A DNA stretch of 43,139 nt, taken from the NCBI RefSeq assembly GCF_004328075.1, contig NZ_SJFN01000039.1, positions 1 through 43,139 on the forward strand, given 5' to 3'. Both the position numbers and the translations under genes were made by a program. Of this stretch, positions 34,153-42,662 are shown piece after piece (positions within the stretch are counted from its first letter, which is position 1; each line of letters starts with the position of its first letter). This stretch comes from Siculibacillus lacustris (lineage in GTDB: Bacteria > Pseudomonadota > Alphaproteobacteria > Rhizobiales > Ancalomicrobiaceae). Below the pieces are notes generated by a model. The model did not search any database, was not told the DNA's origin, and worked only from the letters and a program-made list of their open reading frames with translations.

Positions 34153-34360
34153 CGAGGTTGCCCCCCTCGGCTCGGCGGGCGCGAGAATCGAGCCGGTACA
34201 GGAGAAGGATGCAGACGAACGTCACATAGATGCTGAACGACAGCCAGAATGCCAGAAACGGCAGTCCGAAGACGAACGGTTTGACATGATTGGCGAACGG
34301 CAAGAGACCGATCGTCCATATGAAGGGAAAGACCGTCAATATCATCCGTTGCATACTCAT
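34145..34360 (-). CDS. DUF3311 small membrane protein
   Basis: The product has 71 residues with two helices, about 5-25 (LTVFPFIWTIGLLPFAN) and 31-55 (FGLPFLAFWLSFSIYVTFVC), and a charged tail RLDSRARRAEGG. DUF3311 proteins accompany SSS symporters and are thought to be accessory subunits. The ATG at 34360 follows a purine-rich site (GAGAGGTTGGAAG). An upstream in-frame ATG would add 30 polar residues overlapping the preceding gene and is less likely. Confidence 0.85.
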   Translation of the reverse strand: MSMQRMILTVFPFIWTIGLLPFANHVKPFVFGLPFLAFWLSFSIYVTFVCILLLYRLDSRARRAEGGNLDD

Positions 34361-34415
34361 CTTCCAACCTCTCGTGTTCGGTCGGTTTGTCGCCGGCCCT
34401 GGTTGTCGTCGATGC

Positions 34416-35603
34416 TCAGGGCGCTCGCTCGAGCACTTTGAGAACGGCATGCGTCATCGCTCGGCACCCGTCGTCGAGAGCCGCCTCGTCGATGTCGAAC
34501 TTCGGATGATGGTGCGGGTACACGGCGGCGTCGGCGTTGCCGGCGCCGATCAGGAAGAACGCACCGGGCACCCGTTCGAGGTAATAGGCGAAGTCTTCGC
34601 CGCCCATCAACGGCTCGACTTCGCGGACGGCCGCCTCTCCGAAGGCCTCGCGCGCCGCCTCGGCGACCAGTCCGGCGATCCCGGACTCGTTGATCACCGC
34701 CGGATAGCCGATGGTCGGAACGAATTGGTACTCGGCACCGGAGGCGGCGCAGAGCCCGGCGCACATGCGGTCGATGCTCTCGAAGATCCGCCGGCCGAGC
34801 GCCGCGTCGAACACCCGCACCGTGCCCTTCAGTTCCGCGCTGTCCGGAATCACGTTGAACACCGTGCCGGCGTTGAAGGCGCCGAGCGTCAGCACCGCCG
34901 TCTCGTGGGCATCGACCTGGGCGCCGATGATCGTCCGAAGCCCGGTGACCAATTGGGCCCCGACGAGGATCGGGTCGACGGTGCGATGCGGCGCGGCGCC
35001 ATGACCGCCGCGCCCCCGGATGGTGATCGCGAATTCCAACGCGCTCGCCATCAGACGCCCGGGCGTCAGGTTGATCGTCCCGACCGGAAAGGGTTGCCAC
35101 AGATGCGCGCCGAGCACGGCGGAGACGCCGTCGAGCGCCCCCTCGTCGATCATCGAGCGGGCGCCCCCCGGCAGTTGCTCCTCCGACGGCTGGAACAGCA
35201 GGCGGACGTCGCCCGGCAGACGCTCGGCGATCTCGCAGAGGGACTTGGCCGTGCCCAGAAGCATCGCCATGTGGCCGTCGTGGCCGCAGGCGTGGCAGAC
35301 GCCGGGGACGGTCGAACGGTAGTCCCGTTCGATCTCGTCGGTGATCGGCAGGGCATCCATGTCGGCGCGCACCGCGACGATCGACCGGCCCGCCCGCCCG
35401 GACGCACGGCCTCCCGCGATGTCGACGACCAGACCGGTACCGGCGATCGGCCGCGGCGAGAGGCCGAGCGCCGCCAACTCGGCGGCGATCCGCGCCTGGG
35501 TCCGGTGTTCCTCGCCGCTCAGTTCCGGGTGGGCTCGAAAGTGTCTGCGCAAACCGACGACATAGTCGTGATTGGCTCGAACCAGGTCGTCGATCGATGT
35601 CAT
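34416..35603 (-). CDS. M20 family amidohydrolase (hippurate-hydrolase-like)
   Basis: This cytoplasmic metallohydrolase of 395 residues cleaves N-acyl amino acids or related amides. The dinuclear metal site of the M20D group is visible: C106 and H108 in CHACGHDGH, the glutamate pair at 141-142 in LFQPSEEQ, and a late HHHPKFDIDE with the last ligand. AVRADMDALPI near 78-88 is also diagnostic. The dimerisation domain lies at about 180-290. It is the first of three genes (amidohydrolase, DUF3311, symporter), which suggests uptake followed by hydrolysis of a conjugated amino acid. Substrate is not predictable within the family. Confidence 0.92.
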   Translation of the reverse strand: MTSIDDLVRANHDYVVGLRRHFRAHPELSGEEHRTQARIAAELAALGLSPRPIAGTGLVVDIAGGRASGRAGRSIVAVRADMDALPITDEIERDYRSTVPGVCHACGHDGHMAMLLGTAKSLCEIAERLPGDVRLLFQPSEEQLPGGARSMIDEGALDGVSAVLGAHLWQPFPVGTINLTPGRLMASALEFAITIRGRGGHGAAPHRTVDPILVGAQLVTGLRTIIGAQVDAHETAVLTLGAFNAGTVFNVIPDSAELKGTVRVFDAALGRRIFESIDRMCAGLCAASGAEYQFVPTIGYPAVINESGIAGLVAEAAREAFGEAAVREVEPLMGGEDFAYYLERVPGAFFLIGAGNADAAVYPHHHPKFDIDEAALDDGCRAMTHAVLKVLERAP

Positions 35604-36449
35604 GCCGTTCGCCGTATCGAATGTCGTCGGGCAACGAAAGCCCGTTGCGTCGAGCCTGCGTCGATCTCTCGTCGTCGGCTGCCCATCGACCGGGATCGCG
35701 TCCGGCTGTCCGGTATGGCTCGGACCCGCCGGCGTCCCGGTTTCTCGGATCTCGCGGGCGGGCGATCGACCGATGTGGTCACCCGGCCACCGGGGAGCGA
35801 CCGCGCTCCGCCGAGACGGAAACGCCGAGCACGAGGCTCGGCGTCGAAACCTTCATGGCCGGTGCGGTCCCGGGACTCGCCGACCGGGGCGCGACGGCGA
35901 AGACGACCCCGCGGTCCGAGCGCCACCGAGCGGCGGATACGGTGCGGCAGGGCGGCACGAGCCGCCGTCCGCGCAGCGACGGGGCGGCATTCTTCGATGG
36001 TGTGCGGTCGTGCGTCGTGCACAGCCTGGCTCCCGGCTCGGTCGGGGCGCACCGTGCGCCTCCGGGTACCTGTCGACAAGTCCTTCGTCGGCATACCGCA
36101 AGCGACCGAATGTCTCGCCGTGGCGCTGCCCGGCCTCGGCCACCTGGGCTCGGTGCGGATCCTCCGCGAGGGGGGCGACGCTACCGCTTCGCGCCGATAT
36201 CGGCCGCTGCCCCCACGCCAGTTCCAAGCGTGTAAGGGTCGCACCGGTCGGCTACGGCTTCCAAAATGTCGGTAACCCCGCGTCGTTCTTGACGATCCGT
36301 ATCGACAACACCGGCACCGTACCGCGCGTCCTTCTTCCCTACGGGAGGCTGATATGGGTGACCTCTATGCCCGCAAGTCGGTTGGCAGTCCGAGGCAACC
36401 CAGTCAGACTTGGCTACGAGGACCGTTTCAAAACCAAGAGGTGGTGACG
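35604..36449. other. gene-free region of 846 bases
   Basis: Several open frames cross this stretch on both strands, but all are arginine/proline-rich with no domain or plausible start, so none is accepted. The only clear structure is the perfect hairpin at 35822-35844. The region marks the change from very GC-rich backbone to the less GC-rich genes that follow and may hold a decayed gene. Confidence 0.5.
35822..35844. other. perfect hairpin in gene-free region
   Basis: ACGCCGAGC and GCTCGGCGT form a 9-bp perfect stem with a 5-base loop ACGAG. No T-run follows in either direction, so its role is unclear. Confidence 0.5.
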
Positions 36450-37142
36450 ATGACCCCGATCGTATTCGTACCCGGCCTGCTCTGTTCGGCAGAGGCCTTC
36501 GCTCCTCAATCGGTTGCCCTCTGGGAATTCGGGCCGATCACGACCGCATCGACCTTGTCAGGGGAAACGATCGCCGAGATGGCGGCCGCTGTCCTGGCCA
36601 ATGCTCCACCGCGCTTCGCCTTGGTGGGCATCTCGATGGGAGGGTACATCTGTATGGAGATCATGCGGCAGGCACCCGAACGGGTAGCAAGGCTGGCACT
36701 CCTCGACACGTCGGCACAACCCGACACACCTGAGCAGACAAGCCAGCGTCGGGTGATGTTGGCGCGCGCTCGGGAGAGCGATTTTGCCGCCTGGAGCGAA
36801 GAAACGCTGACCTCGATCCTGCATCCCTCGCGCCGTGCGGACGCAAACCTGCGTCAGATCAATAGAAGGATGGGCCAAGCTGTCGGTTTGGAAGGGTTTG
36901 CTCGGCAAACCGAAGCGGTCATCAACCGTCCCGATTCCCGCCCGGGTCTCGCGGCGATTCGGGTTCCGACACTCGTACTCGTCGGCGACTGCGATGCGCT
37001 CACGCCGCCGGAGCGGTCAGAGGAGATCGCGTCCCTTATTCCCGGAGCAACTCTGGTCGTCGTCCCCGACTGTGGGCATGCTTCTACGATCGAACAACCG
37101 CTGCTCGTCTCCTTGGCTCTCGCCAGATGGTTGCAGGAATGA
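36450..37142 (+). CDS. alpha/beta hydrolase
   Basis: The enzyme has 230 residues and the full catalytic triad: S62 in VGISMGGYICME, D182 in LVGDCDALTPPE and H210 in PDCGHASTIEQP. The oxyanion region is FVPGLLCSAEAF near residue 7. It is a soluble esterase/lactonase-like member of the MhpC-type group with unknown substrate. The ATG at 36450 follows GAGGTG; an earlier in-frame ATG at 36354 adds 32 residues without family character. The gene is visibly less GC-rich than the left part of the window, a sign of recent acquisition. Confidence 0.88.
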   Translation: MTPIVFVPGLLCSAEAFAPQSVALWEFGPITTASTLSGETIAEMAAAVLANAPPRFALVGISMGGYICMEIMRQAPERVARLALLDTSAQPDTPEQTSQRRVMLARARESDFAAWSEETLTSILHPSRRADANLRQINRRMGQAVGLEGFARQTEAVINRPDSRPGLAAIRVPTLVLVGDCDALTPPERSEEIASLIPGATLVVVPDCGHASTIEQPLLVSLALARWLQE

Positions 37143-37477
37143 ACATCGGCGTCGCCCGACCACAATCCACGGCAGCGGAAACATCGAGCGAAGCACGCCT
37201 AGATGCCGCACTCGGGCGTTTGCAGTCGCTCACGTCACCGGCCGCGTCGCGCCGAAAGCTCACGAGGTACCGGATCACTCTGGAAACGGGCAGCCTGCGC
37301 GAGGGGCAGATCGTGAGCAGATGCCGGTAATCCAATACTCTTGCATTGTGCGAAACTCCTGAAGTCCGCACCGGAGCAGCCGCCATCGCCGTCGCCATCG
37401 ATGGGCGGAAAGCCATCGGCAGCTCATATCCGCAGGCAACCTTGCCAGTCTATCTGTTGATGTGCGATATATGAGAA
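37143..37477. other. gene-free region upstream of the MarR gene
   Basis: No credible gene is seen in these 335 bases. The last 40 are AT-rich for this genome (TATCTGTTGATGTGCGATATA, arms TATC/GATA) directly before the MarR start and may contain its promoter and operator. A ribosome site for the MarR gene is weak. Confidence 0.45.
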
Positions 37478-37921
37478 ATGGCTACCATCCCTGAACCACC
37501 GATATCTCCCGAAATCGTCGTTCCCGCGCTGACGCAGGCGATCGGACGAGTGCTGCGCCGCCTGCGTGCGGATGCAAATCCGGACGGTCTGAACTTCTCA
37601 CAATCGGCGACTCTCGCCCTGTTGGAAGAGAGCGGCGGGATGACCACCGCAGATCTCGCACGTGCGGAAGCGATGAAACCCCAGTCGATGGGCACCATCT
37701 TGGCCGGCCTCGAGCAGGAGGGCCTGGTCGAGCGCAAGCCGCATCCTTCCGATGGACGACAAGTTTTGTTTTCGATGACGGCGGCGGGTGCCGAGGCGCG
37801 ACGAAAGCGAAGTCTGGCAAAGCACGCGTGGCTACTCGCGGCCGTGGCAAAACTCCATCCGGCAGAACGACAGACGCTGCTGTCCGCCGCGGCGCTCATC
37901 AAACGCTTGGGGGATTCCTGA
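37478..37921 (+). CDS. MarR family transcriptional regulator
   Basis: This winged-helix repressor of 147 residues has recognition segment MTTADLARAEAMKPQSMGTI at about 55-74 and wing ERKPHPSDGRQVLFSMTAAG, the diagnostic D-G-R of MarR wings. The flanking helices form the dimer interface. It is followed 34 bases later by an isochorismatase-like gene, a small membrane protein and an MFS transporter on the same strand; these are likely targets, released when a small phenolic or drug-like ligand binds. The ligand is not known. Composition is less GC-rich than the backbone. Confidence 0.92.
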   Translation: MATIPEPPISPEIVVPALTQAIGRVLRRLRADANPDGLNFSQSATLALLEESGGMTTADLARAEAMKPQSMGTILAGLEQEGLVERKPHPSDGRQVLFSMTAAGAEARRKRSLAKHAWLLAAVAKLHPAERQTLLSAAALIKRLGDS

Positions 37922-37955
37922 TGCTTCTCGATCGTTTGGATGGAAAGACACGCCC

Positions 37956-38516
37956 ATGCCCTTGACCGCCCTCGATCCGAAGACCGCGTTGATCGTCATC
38001 GATCTCCAGAAAGGCATTGTTTCGCTGCTCGCGACGCATCCCATCGAGGCCGTGATCGAGCGCGTCGGCACGATGTCGGCGGCCTTTCGCGCGCAAGGCT
38101 TGCCGGTCGTGTTGGTCAACGTCGCCGGCGTTGCGCCGGGCCGGACCGAACAGCGGCGCCTCGATGGGGCTTTTCCAACCGGCTGGACCGATCTCGTCCC
38201 CGAGTTGAACCGGCAGCCGCAGGACCACGTGGTGACGAAGCACACACCGGGCGCCTTCACCAATACCGGTCTCGACGCCCATTTGAGGGCACTCGGGGTC
38301 ACCCAAGTCGTGATTGCCGGCGTCGCCACCAGCAACGGCGTCGAGGTCACCGCGCGCCAAGCGTTTGAGCTCGGCTTCAACGTCACCCTCGCAATCGACG
38401 CGATGACCGACGCGAACGCCGAGGCCCACACCTACAGCATCACCCGCGTTTTTCCCCGGATCGGGGAAACCGGCACGACGCGGGACATCATCGATCTTCT
38501 GCAGAGGAGTGCCTGA
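37956..38516 (+). CDS. isochorismatase-like hydrolase family protein
   Basis: This cysteine-hydrolase-fold protein of 186 residues keeps two of the three usual catalytic residues, D16 in LIVIDLQKG and K95 in VTKHTPGAF. The nucleophilic cysteine is replaced by G128 in GVATSNGVEVTARQAFELG, as in isochorismatase-type members that do not use a thiol. Amidase or nicotinamidase activity is therefore unlikely. Its reaction is unknown. The ATG at 37956 gives MPLTALDPKTALIVIDLQ; a longer frame upstream overlaps the MarR gene and is rejected. Confidence 0.88.
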   Translation: MPLTALDPKTALIVIDLQKGIVSLLATHPIEAVIERVGTMSAAFRAQGLPVVLVNVAGVAPGRTEQRRLDGAFPTGWTDLVPELNRQPQDHVVTKHTPGAFTNTGLDAHLRALGVTQVVIAGVATSNGVEVTARQAFELGFNVTLAIDAMTDANAEAHTYSITRVFPRIGETGTTRDIIDLLQRSA

Positions 38517-38518
38517 CC

Positions 38519-38848
38519 ATGGAATGGCTTCACGACCTCTCCTACCTGTTCGGCGGCGCCTTTCTGGCGAACGCCGTTCCGCATTTCGTCAGCGGCATGA
38601 TGGGGCGGTCTTTTCAGAGCCCGTTTGCCAAGCCATCGGGAGAAGGTCTGTCGTCCTCGACCGTGAACGTGCTCTGGGGATTTGCGAACTTCGTCGTCGC
38701 CTACCTTCTCATTGCCCGCGTGGGATGCTTCACTCTCCGAGCCGCCGATCACGTCACTGCCGCAGGTCTGGGCGTTCTGCTCATGGGTGTGATGTCCGCG
38801 CGTCTGTTCGGGCGGTTCCACGGCGGCAATTCGCCCACCGGCTCCTGA
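38519..38848 (+). CDS. small membrane protein of unknown function
   Basis: The product has 109 residues with about three hydrophobic segments: SYLFGGAFLANAVPHFVSG near 8-26, NVLWGFANFVVAYLLIARV near 50-68, and AAGLGVLLMGVMSARLFG near 81-98. No named family was recognised. It begins 2 bases after the isochorismatase-like stop and ends 4 bases before the MFS gene, so the genes are surely co-transcribed. A helper role for the transporter is an inference from position only. Confidence 0.75.
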   Translation: MEWLHDLSYLFGGAFLANAVPHFVSGMMGRSFQSPFAKPSGEGLSSSTVNVLWGFANFVVAYLLIARVGCFTLRAADHVTAAGLGVLLMGVMSARLFGRFHGGNSPTGS

Positions 38849-38852
38849 CGGC

Positions 38853-40055
38853 ATGGCCAACGGCACGTTCCGCTCACTGAAGGTCTTCAACTATCGCGTC
38901 TGGGCCCTCGGTTCGCTCGTCTCCAATGTCGGAACATGGATGCAGCGCACCGCCCAGGACTGGCTGGTTCTGGCGGAACTCACGGATCACAGCGCAACGG
39001 CCGTCGGCATCGTGATGGGCCTGCAGTTCGGGCCGCAGCTTCTCCTGCTGCCGTGGACCGGCTATGCGGCCGATCGCTTCGACCGACGCAGGCTCCTGAT
39101 CGCCACTCAGGCGGCTTCGGGTATCCTGGCGCTCGTCCTCGGTCTTCTCGTCGTCACCGGGTTCGTCCAGCTGTGGCATGTCTACGGGCTCGCGCTCCTA
39201 TCCGGCTGCGTCAATGCGGTCGACGGCCCAGCCCGACAGACCTTCGTCTCCGATCTCGTCGGAGACGATGACCTTTCCAACGCGGTGGCGCTGAATTCCG
39301 CATCCATCAACGTCGCGCAAATGGTCGGGCCGGCCGTCGCCGGTGTCCTGATCGCGGTCGTGGGCTCTGGTTGGGCGTTCTTGATCAACGCGGCCTCCTT
39401 CGGTGCCGTGCTCGTGTCGCTCGGGTTTCTGCGCGTGGCGGAACTTCATCCCAACGCACGCGCCGGGCGCGCCCGCGGCGGCCTCGTGGACGGCTTCCGC
39501 CATGTCCGGTCGCGCCCGGACTTGATCGTCATCCTCGGGATGCTCTTCCTGGTCGGCACGTTCGGGCTCGAGTTCCCGATCTTCATCTCGACCATGTCGA
39601 CCGGCGTCTTCCATGGCGGAGCCGATCAGTATGGGCTGCTGACTTCGGTCATGGCACTCGGCACGCTCGCCGGCGCATTGCTCGCCGCCAGACGGGAGCA
39701 ACCTCGGTTCGGGCTTCTCCCCCTCACCGCCGCGATCTTCGGACTCGGCTTCGCATTCGCCGCGATCGCGCCCAACGTCTGGTTGTTCGGTGCCGCGCTC
39801 GTCGTCGTCGGCGTCTCGATTCTGACCTTCACCAATTCGACGAGCAGTCTGATGCAACTATCGACCGAGCCGGTGATGCGCGGCCGTGTCATGGCATTGC
39901 GTCTGGCGATCGGTGTCGGCGCGACGCCGATCGGCGCCCCGATCGTCGGCTGGGTTGCCGATGCCTTCGGTCCGCGCTGGGCGCTGGGCGTCGGCGCGGC
40001 TTCCGGATTTGCTGCCGCAATAGTCGGACTGCACTATCTCATGAGGCCCGAGTGA
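38853..40055 (+). CDS. MFS transporter (DHA3/EntS-like exporter)
   Basis: This inner-membrane transporter of 400 residues has twelve predicted helices. The start FRSLKVFNYRVWALGSLVSN then VGTWMQRTAQDWLVL is typical of the DHA3 group, and the loop motif is GYAADRFDRRRLLI near residue 70. It probably exports a small hydrophobic compound using the proton gradient. The genes in front (MarR regulator, isochorismatase-like protein, small membrane protein) form one cassette and suggest detoxification of a MarR-sensed compound. The ATG at 38853 follows the previous stop by 4 bases. Confidence 0.9.
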   Translation: MANGTFRSLKVFNYRVWALGSLVSNVGTWMQRTAQDWLVLAELTDHSATAVGIVMGLQFGPQLLLLPWTGYAADRFDRRRLLIATQAASGILALVLGLLVVTGFVQLWHVYGLALLSGCVNAVDGPARQTFVSDLVGDDDLSNAVALNSASINVAQMVGPAVAGVLIAVVGSGWAFLINAASFGAVLVSLGFLRVAELHPNARAGRARGGLVDGFRHVRSRPDLIVILGMLFLVGTFGLEFPIFISTMSTGVFHGGADQYGLLTSVMALGTLAGALLAARREQPRFGLLPLTAAIFGLGFAFAAIAPNVWLFGAALVVVGVSILTFTNSTSSLMQLSTEPVMRGRVMALRLAIGVGATPIGAPIVGWVADAFGPRWALGVGAASGFAAAIVGLHYLMRPE

Positions 40056-40319
40056 ATACCGTGTTTCTATCGGATTGTTGACCTTATCGAGTTCCGAGAC
40101 ACACACCGCCCCCGAATCTCGCGCAAACGCGTGATTGGGCACGGATATGAGGACCCGACCACCTCGAGTGGTTCTATCGTGCAAGAGACGCGTGCAGAAT
40201 GAAGGGGCGCGCGAGGCATCGACGAGCCTCCGCTAAGCGCCGAAAGCGGAAGCTCGTTGGGGTCGCACGGATCAATCAGTGAATCCGGCATCGATGGCCG
40301 ACGGCGCCAAATGGGACCC

Positions 40320-40349
40320 GGCCGTGAATCGGGCATTCGGCCGTGTTTT
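40320..40349 (+). terminator. possible terminator after the MarR-MFS cassette
   Basis: GGCCG(TG)AAT pairs with ATTCGGCC through a 2-base bulge and a 5-base loop, followed three bases later by TTTT. It lies 264 bases after the MFS stop, which is far, so it may instead end an antisense or leader RNA. Confidence 0.35.
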
Positions 40350-40463
40350 CGTGCCTTGGTCGCCGAGCGTCTTCATCTGAGCATCGTCGCGCCGCCCTCA
40401 TCGACGATTTTCAACGCCTGCGCCGACCGCGTCGTTCCCATTTCGCACGAGATACGCTCTATT

Positions 40464-40497
40464 GGATCGATTGAAACCGCAAAGATCCAATCGATCC
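40464..40497. repeat. 10-bp perfect inverted repeat upstream of the EamA gene
   Basis: GGATCGATTG and CAATCGATCC are perfect complements separated by 14 bases; a second overlapping pair, TTGGATC and GATCCAA, lies in the same 36 bases. It ends 22 bases before the EamA ATG, an operator-like position. In RNA it would form a leader stem close to the ribosome site. Confidence 0.65.
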
Positions 40498-40519
40498 GCC
40501 CAGAGAGCGAGGCGACGAC

Positions 40520-41392
40520 ATGCCCCCACTGCGCACGGCGGCGTTGACGGTCGTCGCCCTCGTCGCTTTCGCCGGCAATTCGCTTCTCGCCCGCACGGCG
40601 CTGCGCGACACGCCGATCGACGCCATGACCTTCACTTCGATTCGCCTCGTTTCCGGCGCGCTGATTCTCGCCGCGATCGCCGCCCGGATGCGGCGTTCAC
40701 CGCTCGCCGAAGGCAATTGGCCATCGGCCCTCGCGCTCTTCGCCTATGCCGTGTTCTTTTCCTTCGCCTATACCGCCATGGCCGCCGGGACCGGCGCGCT
40801 CATCCTCTTTGCCGCCGTGCAGGCAACGATGATCGGTTGGGGCCTGTCGCAGGGTGAACGGTTTCGGCCGATCCAGTCGGCCGGACTGGTGCTGGCGGCG
40901 GGCGGCCTGATCACCCTAATGGCGCCCGGCATCACCGCACCGGCCCTGATCCCATCGCTGGCGATGAGCGCCGCCGGCATCGCCTGGGGCGTCTATTCGC
41001 TGCGCGGCCGGCGCGCCGGCCATCCGATCGTGGCGACGGCGGGAAACTTTTTGCGCACCGTCCCACTGAGCCTCGTCGGCAGCGCAGTTCTGATCGCTCA
41101 CGCCCGTCCCGACCCCGCCGGCGTCGGCTGGGCGATTGCTTCCGGCGCCGTCGCCTCGGGCCTGGGTTATGCCATCTGGTATGCCGCCCTTCCGGGCCTG
41201 ACCGCGACATTCGCCGCCACGGTCCAACTCGGCGTGCCGGTGATTGCCGCGCTCGGTGCGGTATTGCTGCTGGGGGAATCACTGTCGTTGCGACTGGCCG
41301 TCGCCGCGTCGGCGGTGCTCGGCGGCATCGCCATCGTAATTCTGTCGCGTCGTCGCCCGCCGCCGCTCACACCGCCGCGCGACCCGCGCTGA
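40520..41392 (+). CDS. EamA/DMT family transporter
   Basis: This membrane protein of 290 residues contains two EamA repeats, together about ten helices (first at residues 5-25, LTVVALVAFAGNSLLARTAL). The second repeat includes GLTATFAATVQLGVPVIAAL and LLLGESLSLRLAVAASAVLG near the C-terminus, the most conserved part of the family. Such transporters export amino acids, metabolites or toxins. Substrate unknown. The ATG follows GAGGCGACGAC. A strong inverted repeat upstream suggests a dedicated regulator, none of which is adjacent. Confidence 0.9.
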   Translation: MPPLRTAALTVVALVAFAGNSLLARTALRDTPIDAMTFTSIRLVSGALILAAIAARMRRSPLAEGNWPSALALFAYAVFFSFAYTAMAAGTGALILFAAVQATMIGWGLSQGERFRPIQSAGLVLAAGGLITLMAPGITAPALIPSLAMSAAGIAWGVYSLRGRRAGHPIVATAGNFLRTVPLSLVGSAVLIAHARPDPAGVGWAIASGAVASGLGYAIWYAALPGLTATFAATVQLGVPVIAALGAVLLLGESLSLRLAVAASAVLGGIAIVILSRRRPPPLTPPRDPR

Positions 41393-41452
41393 CGGCGCCA
41401 AGCCCGAACGAATGTCGTGGAAGGCGTCCGCAGAACTGTCATAGGGGGGAAG

Positions 41453-41962
41453 ATGAGCGTTCGTGTCGTTCGAGCCGTCACCGAAACCGAATTGGACCAC
41501 GTCCGCCACCTGATGCGCGCCTTCGTGCGGTGGCACCGCGAGAGGCACCCCGACGAATTGGCCTTGATCGACAGCTATTTCGACGAGGCCGCCTTTTCTG
41601 CCGAACTGGCCGCCCTTCCTGGAAAATATGCGCCACCGTCCGGCAGTCTCCTACTGGCCGACGTCGACGGAGCGCCGGCCGGCTGTGTCGCCTTGCACGA
41701 TCTGGGCAGCGGGTTCTGCGAGATGAAGCGGATGTTCGTTCCGGAATCCTTTCGCGGCCGTGGTGTCGGGTCCGCGCTCGCAAGCCAGATTCTGACCGAT
41801 GCGCGGGATGCCGGTTACCGGTTGATGCGCCTCGACACCAGCATTCGGCAGGCCGAAGCCATCCGCCTCTACGAGCGATCGGGATTTCGGCGGGTCCCCG
41901 CCTATTATCCGGTTTCACCGCGCATGGCCGAATGGTTGGTCTTCTTCGAGCGATCGCTGTAG
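41453..41962 (+). CDS. GNAT family N-acetyltransferase
   Basis: The product has 169 residues. The acetyl-CoA motif FRGRGVGSALASQIL at about residues 101-115 and the C-terminal AIRLYERSGFRRVPAYYP define the GNAT fold. GFCEMKRMFVPESF is the preceding central strand. It resembles small-molecule acetyltransferases but the substrate is unknown. The ATG at 41453 follows AGGGGGGAAG, an excellent ribosome site. It starts 60 bases after the EamA stop on the same strand and is followed by a clear terminator. Confidence 0.9.
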   Translation: MSVRVVRAVTETELDHVRHLMRAFVRWHRERHPDELALIDSYFDEAAFSAELAALPGKYAPPSGSLLLADVDGAPAGCVALHDLGSGFCEMKRMFVPESFRGRGVGSALASQILTDARDAGYRLMRLDTSIRQAEAIRLYERSGFRRVPAYYPVSPRMAEWLVFFERSL

Positions 41963-42449
41963 GTCGTCGACCGGTCGGCGCTAATGTGGATGGCCGCTTC
42001 GAGTCGCAGGCCGTCACTTGCCGGTTCCGGCGCGGGCGGGTCGATCGTCCAGGCCGTGACCAGGTGCAACCGCGCCACCGTGGCGAAAATTGCCGAGTGT
42101 CCCGCCCCGCCCGAGTGACCACCGCCGAGGCGGTGGTCAGATTTTCATGGACCGACGTTTCGCGATCTCGGCGCGAGCTGCCCTGATGCCGTCCGTGAGG
42201 GTCCGCTGGCGAAGCGTGCGTCTTCGTAGGGACCGAATCGCCGGCAGTCCCATTCAAAGGCCATGGCTCGACCACTCCCGTTCTTGCGCAGCGCCCGCGT
42301 GCAGCGACGGACGGCGATCATGCGGCGCGCGGCGGGTCTTGGCAAACTATGGCAATGCCGACCTATGCCGTTGATTGAGCGCACCTGCTCGACTTCCATC
42401 GTTTCCGGTTGGTGGCAATCGTGCCCCCCGGAAGTTGGAGGCGAGCCCT
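41963..42449. other. gene-free region at the boundary to mobile DNA
   Basis: No credible gene is seen in these 487 bases apart from the terminator at 42116-42145. The left boundary of the mobile element that carries the HTH and primase-like genes may lie here. No tRNA or direct repeat marking an attachment site was recognised. Confidence 0.5.
42116..42145 (+). terminator. intrinsic terminator after the GNAT gene
   Basis: TGACCACCGCC and GGCGGTGGTCA are perfect complements over 11 bases with a minimal loop, followed within two bases by TTTT. It lies 153 bases after the acetyltransferase stop and should end the EamA-GNAT transcript. Confidence 0.75.
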
Positions 42450-42662
42450 ATGGGCGCTTCGAATTCACTCCCCGTGTTGATCGACGAAAAGGATGCCGCC
42501 GGGCGGCTCGGGCTGAGCCCGCGCACGCTCCAGGCGTGGCGGGTCTCCGGCGGTGGTCCGATCTATCGCAAGATCGGCCGCCGTGTGGCCTATGCGGTCG
42601 AGGATCTCGCCGTCTTCGTCAATGCCGGCGTCCGCACCAACACGAGCGAGGGCGTGCGATGA
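42450..42662 (+). CDS. small helix-turn-helix protein (excisionase/AlpA-like)
   Basis: This protein of 70 residues has a MerR-like winged helix: LIDEKDAAGRLGLSPRTLQA, then WRVSGGGPIYRKIGRRVAYA and VEDLAVFV. It is typical of small DNA-binding proteins of integrated elements that act as excisionase or transcription switch. The ATG at 42450 follows GGAGGCG by a good spacing. Its stop overlaps the start of the primase-like gene (ATGA), the order seen in many alphaproteobacterial islands. Confidence 0.87.
   Translation: MGASNSLPVLIDEKDAAGRLGLSPRTLQAWRVSGGGPIYRKIGRRVAYAVEDLAVFVNAGVRTNTSEGVR

Larger units (their letters stand above)
40056..40519. other. gene-free region between MFS and EamA genes
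   Basis: No credible gene is present in these 464 bases. They hold a weak terminator-like hairpin at 40320-40349 and a striking inverted repeat at 40464-40497 shortly before the EamA gene. Confidence 0.6.

Noticed and set aside
34290-36275. 661-codon plus-strand frame over the amidohydrolase and the gene-free zone
   Set aside because: It is antisense to a complete M20 enzyme and its 3' part has no recognisable protein features.
37956-38516. Nicotinamidase or cysteine amidase
   Set aside because: The nucleophilic cysteine position is glycine (G128).
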